Shown: positions 52,693 to 61,484 of the stretch, piece after piece
Position numbering within the stretch: the first letter of the stretch is position 1
Layout: every line of letters begins with the position of its first letter
DNA from: Kitasatospora sp. MAP5-34
GTDB lineage: Bacteria; Actinomycetota; Actinomycetes; Streptomycetales; Streptomycetaceae
Reading direction: 5' to 3'
Length of the DNA: 64,000 bases
Assembly: GCF_029894335.1 (NCBI RefSeq)
Contig: NZ_JARXZC010000023.1
Location: 1-64,000 of the forward strand
Made by a program: the position numbers and the translations under genes
The notes under the pieces: generated by a model
Databases searched by the model: none
The model's input: only the letters and a program-made list of their open reading frames with translations
Told to the model about the DNA's origin: nothing

Positions 52693-53448
52693 ATGACCAC
52701 GCCCCTGCGGCACGCCGAACACGTGATGGGCACGGTCTTCTCGTTCACCGTGCGCGACCCCGGCCCGGGGACGGCGGCGGCGCTGCGGCGGGCCGTCGAG
52801 CGGCTGCACCGGATCGACCGGGTGTTCTCCACCTACCGGGCCGACAGCGACATCAGCCGGCTCGGGCGCGGTGAGCTGACGCTCGACCGCTGCGACCCGG
52901 AGGTCGCCGAGGTGCTGGAGCGCTGCCGCGAGACCGCCGCCGAGACGGACGGCTGGTTCAGCGAACGGCCCGGCGGGGAGCTCGACCCTGCCCTGGACCC
53001 GAGCGGGTGGGTGAAGGGCTGGGCGATCGAGGAGTCGTCCCGGATCCTGCGCGCGGCGGGCTCGGCCCAGCACAGTGTGGGCGGCGGCGGCGACGTCCAG
53101 ACCTGCGGCGGGCCCTGGCGGATCGGCATCGCCCACCCGCTGCGCCCGGGCGCCCTGATCGCGATCGTCGCCGGCCACGACCTGGCGGTGGCCACCTCGG
53201 GCACCGCCGAACGTGGCCCGCACATCCTCGACCCGCACACCGGTCGGCCGGCCACCGCGCTGGCCTCGCTCACCCTGATCGGCCACCATCTGGCCCGCAC
53301 CGACGCCTGGGCCACCGCCGTCTTCGCGATGGGTCCGGACCGCGCCCTCCGCTGGGCCGCCGACCGCCCGGAGGTCGAGGCCCTCGCCGTCCTCCCCGAC
53401 GGCACCACCCGCCACACCGCCGGGCTTCCCCGTCACCTCGCCGGCTGA
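52693..53448 (+). CDS. apbE: FAD:protein FMN transferase (ApbE)
   Basis: This is a 251-residue enzyme that attaches FMN from FAD to a Ser/Thr of FMN_bind proteins. Family segments are HVMGTVFSFTV, RIDRVFSTYRADSDISRL, LDPSGWVKGWAIE, the GGGGDVQTCG substrate loop and the C-terminal TSGTAERGPHILDPHTGRP with metal ligands. It lacks an obvious signal peptide, so flavinylation may occur in the cytosol or export may use another route. ATG at 52693 is chosen; a TTG at 52687 overlapping the upstream stop is possible. Third gene of the redox operon. Confidence 0.92.
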   Translation: MTTPLRHAEHVMGTVFSFTVRDPGPGTAAALRRAVERLHRIDRVFSTYRADSDISRLGRGELTLDRCDPEVAEVLERCRETAAETDGWFSERPGGELDPALDPSGWVKGWAIEESSRILRAAGSAQHSVGGGGDVQTCGGPWRIGIAHPLRPGALIAIVAGHDLAVATSGTAERGPHILDPHTGRPATALASLTLIGHHLARTDAWATAVFAMGPDRALRWAADRPEVEALAVLPDGTTRHTAGLPRHLAG

Positions 53449-53498
53449 CACGTGCCGGGCGCTCCACGGCCGGGTCCGTTTGCGCGATGGCGAACACC

Positions 53499-53554
53499 GG
53501 ATGGCAGCTAACAGATGACAGATTTTGAAATCTGTCATCTGTTAGCTGCCATCC
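53499..53554. terminator. 27-bp perfect AT-rich palindrome after apbE
   Basis: 53499-53525 pairs perfectly with 53528-53554 around TG. The arms hold GCTAACAGATGACAGATTT and are much more AT-rich than anything nearby, unlike all other hairpins here. It lies 50 bases after apbE, between convergent genes. Confidence 0.8.
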
Positions 53555-53586
53555 CCCATCTCTTCGCCGACACGCCCCGATACACG

Positions 53587-53624
53587 CCGAGCGCCGCCGG
53601 GGCGTGGGCCCCGGCGGCGCTCGG
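53587..53624. terminator. second, GC-rich terminator between apbE and the small membrane gene
   Basis: A perfect 17-bp stem, 53587-53603 with 53608-53624, 4-base loop (GTGG), lies 26 bases before the convergent stop. Confidence 0.85.
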
Positions 53625-53650
53625 TCGTTACTGCTGGGTGGGTGTGCCGA

Positions 53651-53887
53651 CTACTTCTTGGCGGCCTTGCTCTTGTCCTTCGTGAGGAGCATGACCAGGC
53701 CCGCGATGATCGCGAAAAGGGCCAGCGGGATCCCGACGTACAGGCCAAGGGTCTGGGCGACGCTCAGACCGGGGCCCGGGTCGTCACCGTCATCCCTGGT
53801 CAGGGCCATGGCGGCCGACGGGATCAGCATCATCAGCGTGGCCGCTGCGGTGACCGCACCAGCGCGCAAAGCGTTCCTCTTGTCCAC
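53651..53887 (-). CDS. small membrane protein of unknown function
   Basis: This is a 78-residue protein. An N-terminal signal-like segment (RAGAVTAAATLMMLIPSAAMA) is followed by an acidic stretch (TRDDGDDPGPG), one membrane helix (LGLYVGIPLALFAIIAGLVM) and a basic end (KDKSKAAKK), which predicts an outside-in topology with the tail in the cytosol. GTG at 53887 (VDKRNALRAG) is preferred; a TTG 9 bases upstream is possible. Small proteins of this layout are common and conserved among streptomycetes, but I know no function. Follows malQ upstream, transcribed on the same strand. Confidence 0.75.
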   Translation of the reverse strand: MDKRNALRAGAVTAAATLMMLIPSAAMALTRDDGDDPGPGLSVAQTLGLYVGIPLALFAIIAGLVMLLTKDKSKAAKK

Positions 53888-53908
53888 GTTTCCCAACTTA
53901 CCGGCCGC

Positions 53909-56065
53909 TTATGCGGCCCCGCGCGCCGGGGTGCGCCTTCCGAGCGCGGCGGCGAGCCCGGCCGCCAGCGCGCGCGTGCCCGGGGCGGCCGCGATCCGGT
54001 CGAGGGTGAGCGGAGCACCGGTCGGATCGGCCACCGGGAGGCGCCAGTTCGGGTACTGGTCCCAGGTGCCGGGGAGGTTCTGCGGGCGCGGATCGCCGAC
54101 GGTGTCGGGCAGCCAGACCCCGACCAGTTCGGCGGGGGTGGCGAGCAGGAAGGCGTACAGCGCCTCGGGGGTGAGCTCGGCGCCCTCCGCCAGCAGGCCG
54201 GCCCGGGTCAGCTCGGTGCGCCAGTCGGCGAGCTCGGCCGCCGCCTCGGCCTGCTCCTCCTCCAGCGGCCGGGCCAGCAGCCCGAGGCGGTGCCGCAGCT
54301 CGACGTGCTCGCCGCTGAGCCGGGCGGCGGTGCTGGGCAGGTCGTGGGTGGTGAGGGTGGCCAGGCAGGCGGACCGCCAGCGCTCGGGCGGCAGCACCGC
54401 GCCCTTGTCCTGCCAGTCCCGCTCGAACCAGAGCACCGAGGTCCCGAGGATCCCGCGCGCCGCCAGCTCCTCCCGGACACCCGGTTCGACCGTGCCGAGG
54501 TCCTCGCCGATCACGTGGGTGCCCGCGCGGTGCGCCTCCAGCGCGAGCACCCCGAGCATCGCCTCCGCGTCGTAACGGACGTAGGCGCCCTGGGTCGGCG
54601 GGTGCCCGGCCGGTACCCACCAGAGCCGGAACAGGCCCATCACGTGGTCGATCCGGATCGCCCCGGCGTGCCGGGCGGACGCCCGCAGCAGCTCGGCGTA
54701 CGGGGCGTACCCGGCGGCGGCGAGGGCGTCGGGCCGCCAGGGCGGCAGGCCCCAGTCCTGGCCGTGCGCGTTGAAGGCGTCCGGCGGGGCGCCGACCGAG
54801 ATGCCCTCCGCCAGGACGTCCTGGAGCGCCCAGGCGTCGGCGCCGTCCGGGTGCGCGCCGACGGCGAGGTCGTGGATCAGGCCGACGGCCATCCCGGCCC
54901 GCTCGGCGGCGTGCTGGGCCGCGCCGAGCTGCTCGTCCACCAGCCAGGCCAGCCAGCGGTGGAACTCGATCGTCCCGGCGTGCGCGGCCTTCGCGGCGGC
55001 GACGTGCGGGCTGCCGGGGTGGCGCAGGCTCTTCGACCAGCCGTGCCAGTCGCTGCCGTGCAGTTCGGCCAGGGCGCACCAGGTCGCGAACCGCTCCAGC
55101 CAGTCGCCCTCCCGCTCGACGAACGCCCGGTACGCCGCCTCCCGGCCGGCCCCGCGCGGCACCCGGTGCAGGATCTCCAGCGCCTGCCGCTTCAGCGCCC
55201 AGACCCCGTCCCGGTCGACCAACCCGTCGTGCCGGAGCACCTCCTCGCGCAGCCGTCCGGCCCGCTCGGTCAGCTCCCCCAACTCCCCCAGCTCCGCCGG
55301 ATCCGCGTACGGGTACTCGGGGACGGCCTCGATCCGCAGGTGGACCGGGTCGGCGAAGCGGCGGGAGGACGGGCGGTACGGGGACGGGTCGGACGGCGCG
55401 CCCGGCAGGCCCGCGTGCAGCGGGTTGAGCTGCAGGAAGCTCGCGCCGAGCGCGTTGCCGGACCACTGGGCCAGCTCGGCGAGATCGCCCAGGTCGCCCA
55501 TGCCCCACGAGCGGTCGGAGAGGACGGAGTACAGCTGCGCCAGGAAGCCCCAGCCGCGCTGCTCGATGCCCTTGAGCCGCTGCGGCGCGACGATCAGCGT
55601 CGCGGACTCCTCCCGCTGCGGAGTCCGCACCTTCAACCTGTGCCGGCCGAGCGGGAGGTCGGCGGGGAGCCAGTGCGAACGCCCGGCGGGCAGCGCCCAG
55701 CAGCCGCCCTCCTCCAGCTCGACGGTGAGCCGCGCCTCGGCGGGCACGTCGATCGCCGTCCGCCGCCCGGCCCTGACGACCACACAGGGCGGCAGCAACC
55801 GGCCCGCCAGCTCGGCCCGGTGACGCTCCGACGCCACCCTGACCGCCTCCGGCGTGCTCGCGTCCACGCCGAGCGCGGCCAGCACCGCGACCAGCGTGTG
55901 CGCGGCCACCGGTACGGGCCCGCTGCCGGGGTCGTACGTACTGTCCACGCCGTGGGCATGGGCCAGCGCCACCAACTCCGGCGGAGGCGCGGGCGCGTCC
56001 TCGGCGGGGGCCGGCTGGAGGCCGGAGTCGGCGGGATCTGCGGCAGGGTCGAGGAATGCGGCCAC
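53909..56065 (-). CDS. malQ: 4-alpha-glucanotransferase (amylomaltase, GH77)
   Basis: This is a 718-residue enzyme that disproportionates maltodextrins by transferring alpha-1,4-glucan chains. Catalytic residues are in the conserved order IRIDHVMGLFRLWW (nucleophile Asp), VIGEDLGTVEP (acid/base Glu) and TTHDLPSTAAR (stabilising Asp). The N-terminal extension of about 160 residues before SWGMGDLGDLAEL is typical for actinobacterial MalQ. GTG at 56065 has AGGAG upstream, preceded by a 15-bp tandem duplication in the leader. Cytosolic; other glycogen or maltose genes are not in this window. Confidence 0.95.
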   Translation of the reverse strand: MAAFLDPAADPADSGLQPAPAEDAPAPPPELVALAHAHGVDSTYDPGSGPVPVAAHTLVAVLAALGVDASTPEAVRVASERHRAELAGRLLPPCVVVRAGRRTAIDVPAEARLTVELEEGGCWALPAGRSHWLPADLPLGRHRLKVRTPQREESATLIVAPQRLKGIEQRGWGFLAQLYSVLSDRSWGMGDLGDLAELAQWSGNALGASFLQLNPLHAGLPGAPSDPSPYRPSSRRFADPVHLRIEAVPEYPYADPAELGELGELTERAGRLREEVLRHDGLVDRDGVWALKRQALEILHRVPRGAGREAAYRAFVEREGDWLERFATWCALAELHGSDWHGWSKSLRHPGSPHVAAAKAAHAGTIEFHRWLAWLVDEQLGAAQHAAERAGMAVGLIHDLAVGAHPDGADAWALQDVLAEGISVGAPPDAFNAHGQDWGLPPWRPDALAAAGYAPYAELLRASARHAGAIRIDHVMGLFRLWWVPAGHPPTQGAYVRYDAEAMLGVLALEAHRAGTHVIGEDLGTVEPGVREELAARGILGTSVLWFERDWQDKGAVLPPERWRSACLATLTTHDLPSTAARLSGEHVELRHRLGLLARPLEEEQAEAAAELADWRTELTRAGLLAEGAELTPEALYAFLLATPAELVGVWLPDTVGDPRPQNLPGTWDQYPNWRLPVADPTGAPLTLDRIAAAPGTRALAAGLAAALGRRTPARGAA

Positions 56066-56076
56066 TCTTGGGCTCC

Positions 56077-56106
56077 TGTGCTCTGAGGAGATGTGCTCTG
56101 AGGAGA
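56077..56106. repeat. 15-bp perfect tandem duplication in the malQ leader
   Basis: TGTGCTCTGAGGAGA occurs twice head-to-tail (56077-56091, 56092-56106), 12 bases upstream of the malQ start. The minus strand contains repeated TCTCCTCAGAGCACA. The rest of the 308-bp gap to the glycosidase gene has a TTGACA at 56275-56280 with a poor -10 (TGGGCT) 17 bases on, and no other clear element. Confidence 0.75.
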
Positions 56107-56373
56107 CGCCGTACGGGACCCCCCAGTCCTACCCGCGACCGGCCCGCGTGACCCGGCACGACACGTGATCGGGTTCGGCGCTCCGGGTGAACTTGGCTCA
56201 ACCGGCCCGCCAGGTGCCGGATTCGGGCGGCGTCGCCTCATTGTCGGACAAACAGGGCATTCCCCTCAGCCGCGTTGACACCGGCCGGAACACCTGGTGG
56301 GCTGTGGCGGCGGGGTGGGTCCGGGTGGTGAGACCGACCTGTGAGCTGGGCGGTCGGTGCGAGGAGGCTCCTG

Positions 56374-59300
56374 TTGCAGGCGCGTGTGTCCATCGTCGCG
56401 GGCCGACGCCTGAGGCAGCAGATCGAACAGAGCCGGTCCCTGCGTGAGGTGCTCCAGCACCCGGCCGCACTGGCCGCGCGCCGGGCGACGGCGCGGACGG
56501 CACGACAGCTGGCCCCCAGGGCGGCGGACCGGCTGATCGCCGACCTCAAGGGCACCGAACCCCTGCTGGCCTCCGTACGCGCCGAGCGGCGGGCGACCGC
56601 GCGGCCGGGGCGGCGGCGGACGGCGCTGCAGGTCGCGGCGACGCTGTCGGCGGCGGCCGTGGTGGGCGGGCTGCTGGTGAGTTCTCCCGGCTACGCGGCA
56701 CCGGACTTCGAGCGGGTGGCCGCCACCGGCAGCGCCACCGACAGTGCGGCGCCGCAGACTCCGCTCGGAAGCCTGACGAATCCTCAGATCTACCCCAGGC
56801 CACAGTCGTTGACGAACACCGGCCGCCCGGTCGGCGTACCGAAGAGCGTCGGCCTGGTGCTCGCCGACAAGACGGACGGCCCGGCCGTGGACGCCGTCCG
56901 GGACGTCCTCCACACCGCCGGCGCCACCGACGTCTCCACCCTGCTCCAGCAGTCGCAGACCCCGATGCCCGGCTCGCTGGTCGTCTACGTCGGCGGTCCG
57001 GGCGAGGGTGCCGACGGGACCACCGACCGGGTGCTGCGGGAGCTCACCGTGGCGGCCGGCGGCACGGACACCTCCGGCCCGTCCTACACCGGCCTGCCGG
57101 CCGGCGGCTACCTGCTGGCGGCCGGCCAACTCCCCACCGTGGGCGGCTCGTACGGCGCGATCGTGCTCGCCGGGGCCGACCCGACGGGCACCTTCTACGC
57201 CGCGCAGAGCCTGCGGCAGCTGCTCGCCCCGGTCGCCGCCGGACAGGGTCAGGGCGACAGCGCTGCGGGCAGAGGCTTCCCGGGCGTCAGCGTCCGGGAC
57301 TGGCCGAGCGGCGCCCCCGTGCGCGGCACCGCCGAGTCGTTCTACGGCACTCCCTGGACCACCGAGCAGCGCCTGGACCAGCTCGACTTCCTGGGCCGCA
57401 GCAAGCAGAACTACTTCCTCTACGCCCCCGGCGGCGACCCGTACCGCCTCTCCCGCTGGCGCGACGCCTACCCCGCCGCGCAGGCCGACGACCTGCGCGG
57501 GCTCGGCGACCGGGCCCGGGCGAACCACGTGACGCTCGCCTACTCCGTCGACCCCGGCCAGTCGTTCTGCTACAGCTCGGCCAAGGACGTCGACGCGCTG
57601 GTCGGCAAACTGGAGGCGATGCGCGCCGTCGGTTTCAGCGCCTTCCAGCTGCAGTTCCTCGATGTCAGTTACACCGAGTGGCACTGCAACGTCGACCAGA
57701 AGAACTTCGGCACCGGCCCGGCCGCCGCCGCGAGGGCGCAGGCCGCGCTGGTCACCAAGGTGCGGGACCGGCTGGCGGCCGGGCACCCCGAACTCGCCCC
57801 GCTCTCGGTCGTCCCGACGGAGTACCAGCACTCGGGCGCCTCCCCGTACCGGACGGCGCTCGCGGCCGCCCTGCCGTCGGGTGTGCAGGTCGCCTGGAGC
57901 GGTGGGGCGGTGATCCCGGCGAAGATCACCGGTGGTCAGACGGCCGACGCCGGCAGCCTGTTCCACCACCCGCTGATGACGCTGGACAACTACCCCGTCA
58001 ACGACTCCACCCCCGACCGGCTCTACCTCGGCGCGTACACCGGCCGCGACCCGGAGGTGGCGAGCAGGTCCGCCGTGCTGCTGACGGCCGCGATGTCCCA
58101 GCCGATCGCCTCCCGGATCCCGCTCGCGACCGCCGCCGACTTCGACTGGAACCCGGTCGGCTACCGCCCGGCCGACTCCCTGCGGGCCGCGCTGCGCCCG
58201 CTCGCCGACAGCGACGCGGCCCTCGCGGCGCTCACCGCGCTGGCCGGCAACAGCTCCTCCTCGCCGCTCACCACCGGCGAGTCGGGCTACCTGACGCCGC
58301 TGCTGAACCGGTTCTGGGCCACCCTGGAGCCTGCCGACGGCAACACCCCGGACCTGGCCCGGCTGAGCGCGGCCGCCGCGCCCGTCCGGGACGCGTTCAC
58401 CGTGATGGCCGGTGCCCAGCAGGCGCTGGGGCAGGACGCCGTCGGCACCGAGACCGCCCCCTGGCTGGCCCAGCTGAGCACCTACGGCCGGGCCGGACAG
58501 GCCGCCGTGGACATGCTGCTGGCCCAGCGCGGCGGCAACGGCTCCGCCGCCTGGCAGGCCCGGGTCCAGCTGCGGCAGCTCCGCGACCAACTGGCGCAGG
58601 CCGCCACCACGGTCGGCGCCGGCGTGCTGGACCCGTTCCTGGAGCACGCCCTGCAGTCGGCCGACGTCTGGTCCGGCGTACGCACCAGCGCGGTGACGCC
58701 GACCACCACGCTGGGCAGCGCGCACGACCACACCCCGTCGCTGATGACCGACGGCGACACCGACACCTTCTACTGGAGCTACAACCCGCCGCAGTCCGGC
58801 GACTCGGTCGGCCTGGACCTCGGCTCCGGGAAGCCGCTGGGCACCGTCACCGTCCTGATGGGCTCCTGGGGCGACGGGCCGGACGCCGGTACCGCCGCTG
58901 ACGACTACCTGCACGACGGCGTGCTGGAGTACACCACCGGCACCGGCGGCTGGCAGCAGCTGGCCAAGGTCCACAACCAGAAGAGCGTCACCGCGACGGC
59001 CCCCGCCGGCACGGTCGCCAAGGCCGTCCGGCTGCGCGCCACCAGCGGCCAGAAGACCGCCATCGCGGTCCGCGACTTCAGCTTCACCTCCCCCGACGAC
59101 ACCCCCGCCCAGGTCACCGGCGGCCCCGCCGCCGCCCCCGGCTCCTCCGCCTCCTCCGTCCTGGACGGCAACCCCGACACCGCCTACCGGGCCGCCGCCG
59201 CACCCACCGCCGGGGACACCCCACTGACCGTCGAGCTCGGCGCCGCCCGTCCGATGGACCGCGTCACGGTGCTCACCGACCCGACGGTACGGGCCACCGC

Positions 59301-60363
59301 CTCCGTCGAGGTCCGGCGCGCGGGCGGGGTCTGGGCGCCGATCGGCACCGTGCAGCCCGGCTACAACGAGCTCCCGGCCGGGGACCGGCCCGCCGACGCG
59401 ATCCGGCTGACCTGGGCGCCGGGCGGCCAGCCTCCGGTGGTCAACCAGATCGTCCCCTGGTACGCCGACACCCCCGCCGGCCAGCTCAGCTTCGCCAGCT
59501 CCACCCTCGACGTGGTGACCGGCCAGGCCACCCCGGCGCAGACCCTGGCCGTGGTGGCGTCCGGGCGGCCCGACAGCGTCACCGGCCAGCTCAGGACCGA
59601 CGTCCCGGCGGTCGCGAAGGGCCTGACGGTCACTCCCGCCGCAGCGCTGACCGTGCCGCGCGGGGGCCAGGCGACCGCCCCGCTGCTGGTCACCGCGACG
59701 GCCGACACGCCCTCCGGCACGTACCAGGTGCCGGTGACCTTCACCGCCGACTCCCTGACGGTGCGTCAGGTGCTCCAGGTGCACGTGGTCCCGCCGACCA
59801 GCGGCCCCGACCTCGCGCCGACCGCCGTGGCGAGCTCGTCCGGCGACGAGACCCCGGCCTTCCCCGCGTCGAACGTCAACGACGGCGACCCGAAGACCCG
59901 CTGGTCCTCCCCCGCCGTGGACAACGCCTGGGTGCAGCTGCGCCTGCCGCAGCCCGTCCGGCTCGGCTCGGTGGTGCTGCACTGGCAGGACGCGTACGCC
60001 GCCGCCTACCAGGTCCAGACCTCGGCGGACGGCGTCAACTGGACGACGGTGGCCGCCGTCGGCGACGGCAAGGGCGGCACCGAGACCGTCCGCTTCGACG
60101 CGCCTGGCACCCAGTACCTGCGGATCCAGGGCGTCTCCCGGGCGACCAGGTACGGCTACTCCCTCTGGGGCATCGAGGCCTACGCGGTCACCCCCGCACC
60201 GGCCACCCCGACCACCCCGCCGGTGGCACCCGTCAACCCGCCGATACCCCCCGTCGCCCCGATACCGCCCGTACTGCCCGTACCGCCGGTGACCCCGCCC
60301 ACCCCCACCCCGACGCCGACACCGTCGGGGAGCCCGGCGCCGACCCCGACCGCCGGGCAGTAG
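56374..60363 (+). CDS. large secreted GH84-like beta-N-acetylglucosaminidase with discoidin domains
   Basis: This is a protein of about 1329 residues. An unusually long basic N-terminal region (about 90 residues) precedes the export helix TALQVAATLSAAAVVGGLLV. Then come a GH20b-like fold (about 130-290), a GH84-like barrel (VSVRDWPSGAPVRGTAESFY onwards), a helical part, and at least two F5/8 type C/CBM32-like domains; the last is SNVNDGDPKTRWSS. A Pro/Thr-rich tail ends it, without LPXTG. Where GH84 enzymes have Asp-Asp, this protein has Leu-Asp430 (LQFLDVSYTEW). TTG at 56374 follows AGGAGG by 6 bases; a GTG at 56341 lacks a site. Likely acts on GlcNAc-containing glycans outside the cell, with the catalytic pair uncertain. 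Confidence 0.85.
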   Translation: MQARVSIVAGRRLRQQIEQSRSLREVLQHPAALAARRATARTARQLAPRAADRLIADLKGTEPLLASVRAERRATARPGRRRTALQVAATLSAAAVVGGLLVSSPGYAAPDFERVAATGSATDSAAPQTPLGSLTNPQIYPRPQSLTNTGRPVGVPKSVGLVLADKTDGPAVDAVRDVLHTAGATDVSTLLQQSQTPMPGSLVVYVGGPGEGADGTTDRVLRELTVAAGGTDTSGPSYTGLPAGGYLLAAGQLPTVGGSYGAIVLAGADPTGTFYAAQSLRQLLAPVAAGQGQGDSAAGRGFPGVSVRDWPSGAPVRGTAESFYGTPWTTEQRLDQLDFLGRSKQNYFLYAPGGDPYRLSRWRDAYPAAQADDLRGLGDRARANHVTLAYSVDPGQSFCYSSAKDVDALVGKLEAMRAVGFSAFQLQFLDVSYTEWHCNVDQKNFGTGPAAAARAQAALVTKVRDRLAAGHPELAPLSVVPTEYQHSGASPYRTALAAALPSGVQVAWSGGAVIPAKITGGQTADAGSLFHHPLMTLDNYPVNDSTPDRLYLGAYTGRDPEVASRSAVLLTAAMSQPIASRIPLATAADFDWNPVGYRPADSLRAALRPLADSDAALAALTALAGNSSSSPLTTGESGYLTPLLNRFWATLEPADGNTPDLARLSAAAAPVRDAFTVMAGAQQALGQDAVGTETAPWLAQLSTYGRAGQAAVDMLLAQRGGNGSAAWQARVQLRQLRDQLAQAATTVGAGVLDPFLEHALQSADVWSGVRTSAVTPTTTLGSAHDHTPSLMTDGDTDTFYWSYNPPQSGDSVGLDLGSGKPLGTVTVLMGSWGDGPDAGTAADDYLHDGVLEYTTGTGGWQQLAKVHNQKSVTATAPAGTVAKAVRLRATSGQKTAIAVRDFSFTSPDDTPAQVTGGPAAAPGSSASSVLDGNPDTAYRAAAAPTAGDTPLTVELGAARPMDRVTVLTDPTVRATASVEVRRAGGVWAPIGTVQPGYNELPAGDRPADAIRLTWAPGGQPPVVNQIVPWYADTPAGQLSFASSTLDVVTGQATPAQTLAVVASGRPDSVTGQLRTDVPAVAKGLTVTPAAALTVPRGGQATAPLLVTATADTPSGTYQVPVTFTADSLTVRQVLQVHVVPPTSGPDLAPTAVASSSGDETPAFPASNVNDGDPKTRWSSPAVDNAWVQLRLPQPVRLGSVVLHWQDAYAAAYQVQTSADGVNWTTVAAVGDGKGGTETVRFDAPGTQYLRIQGVSRATRYGYSLWGIEAYAVTPAPATPTTPPVAPVNPPIPPVAPIPPVLPVPPVTPPTPTPTPTPSGSPAPTPTAGQ

Positions 60364-60465
60364 CCCTGACGACGGCGGGCCGCCGGCACTCCCGCTAGGG
60401 GTGTGACGGCGGCCCATGAGGCGTACCGAAGGATGACGGGCAGGCCCTGTCTGTCGGGCGGTGGG

Positions 60466-61104
60466 TCAGGCCGAGAGTGCTTCCGGCTGCTCACCGCGGT
60501 GGATCGGGTGGTGGACGACTTGGACGGGATGTCCGTTCTGGACGGGGTGCGACCTGCCGGAGTGCTCCGGATGGTCGTAGTGCTCGTACTCGCGGAACTG
60601 CTCCACACCGCCGTACGGCTCCAGGTAGGGCCGCCAGCGCGGGTCTCTGATCCCGGTGCCGATGATGCGCCAGGCCAGACCGCTGGGCGGGGCCGGGGGG
60701 CGCTTCATCCGCCAGCCGAGCTCGGTGAGGTGCCGGTCGGCCTTGGTGTGGTTGCAGCGGCGGCAGGCCGCCACCACGTTGTCCCACCGGTGCTGACCGC
60801 CCCGGCTGCGCGGGATGACGTGGTCGACGCTGGTCGCGGCGGCCCCGCAGTAGACGCAGCGCCCGTGATCACGGGCGAACAGGGCACGGCGGGTGAGCGG
60901 GACGGGCCCGCAGAAGGGGACCCGCACGAAGCGGGTCAGTCGGACGACGGACGGCGCCGTGATGGCGCTGGTGGCGCTGTGCAGAGTGAATTCCGAGTCC
61001 TCCAGGCTGACCGCCTTGTGGTTGAGGACCAGGATGAGCGCGCGGCGCATGGAAATTACGCCGAGCGGCTCGTAGGACGCGTTGAGGACCAGGACATGTG
61101 GCAC
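60466..61104 (-). CDS. HNH endonuclease domain protein
   Basis: This is a 212-residue protein. The N-terminal half (VPHVLVLNASYEPLGVISMR, then RRALILVLNHKAVSLE) is conserved in this actinobacterial group. The C-terminal half is an HNH nuclease: CVYCG, TSVDHVIPRSRGGQHRWDN (catalytic His) and CRRCNHTKADR, with four Cys probably binding zinc. GTG at 61104 has AAGGAGG 6 bases upstream; the longer frame is rejected. Conserved and stand-alone in streptomycetes, so it is not clearly a restriction or homing nuclease. Role unknown. Confidence 0.9.
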   Translation of the reverse strand: MPHVLVLNASYEPLGVISMRRALILVLNHKAVSLEDSEFTLHSATSAITAPSVVRLTRFVRVPFCGPVPLTRRALFARDHGRCVYCGAAATSVDHVIPRSRGGQHRWDNVVAACRRCNHTKADRHLTELGWRMKRPPAPPSGLAWRIIGTGIRDPRWRPYLEPYGGVEQFREYEHYDHPEHSGRSHPVQNGHPVQVVHHPIHRGEQPEALSA

Positions 61105-61484
61105 GGATGCCTCCTTGGACGCCTGCGGCGCGTGGCTCGCGCCGGGACGAGCGGGTGACCACGTCTTCCGGCGTGATCTCCACCAGTGTCGCCTTACGCC
61201 GTCGTAGGGCGCCACCACTCCTGTGTAACGGACCAGGTGTGGGCTCCGTCATAACCGATATGCCCATGGTGTGGCCACAATGCACCACAGAGGGCGGGTT
61301 TTCGGCCGTTTCGTCCCGCTCTGCGCCGGTCGGCGCAGCCGCAGAACGCTGTCGGCAGAGCCGAAATCAGGGCACCTTTCGGCCGCTAGGCTGGCCCGGA
61401 CGGTCCGTCGGCCCCCGGAACAGCCATCGCACGGGAGCCGGGCGGGCCCCGGTCCGTACGTACGTCAGTAGGAAGGTCGTGCAA
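61105..61484. other. divergent intergenic region, HNH gene / MscS gene
   Basis: There are 380 bases without a supported gene. A TAGGCT -10-like hexamer lies near 61388, about 100 bases before the MscS start, and an AGGAAGG site at 61470-61476. A short palindromic CGTACGTACG run lies at about 61456-61465. No RNA gene was recognised. Confidence 0.5.

Noticed and set aside
56266..60417. 1383-residue minus-strand open frame opposite the GH84-like gene
   Set aside because: Gly/Arg/Val-rich antisense shadow. The plus-strand gene has a signal helix, domains and a ribosome binding site.
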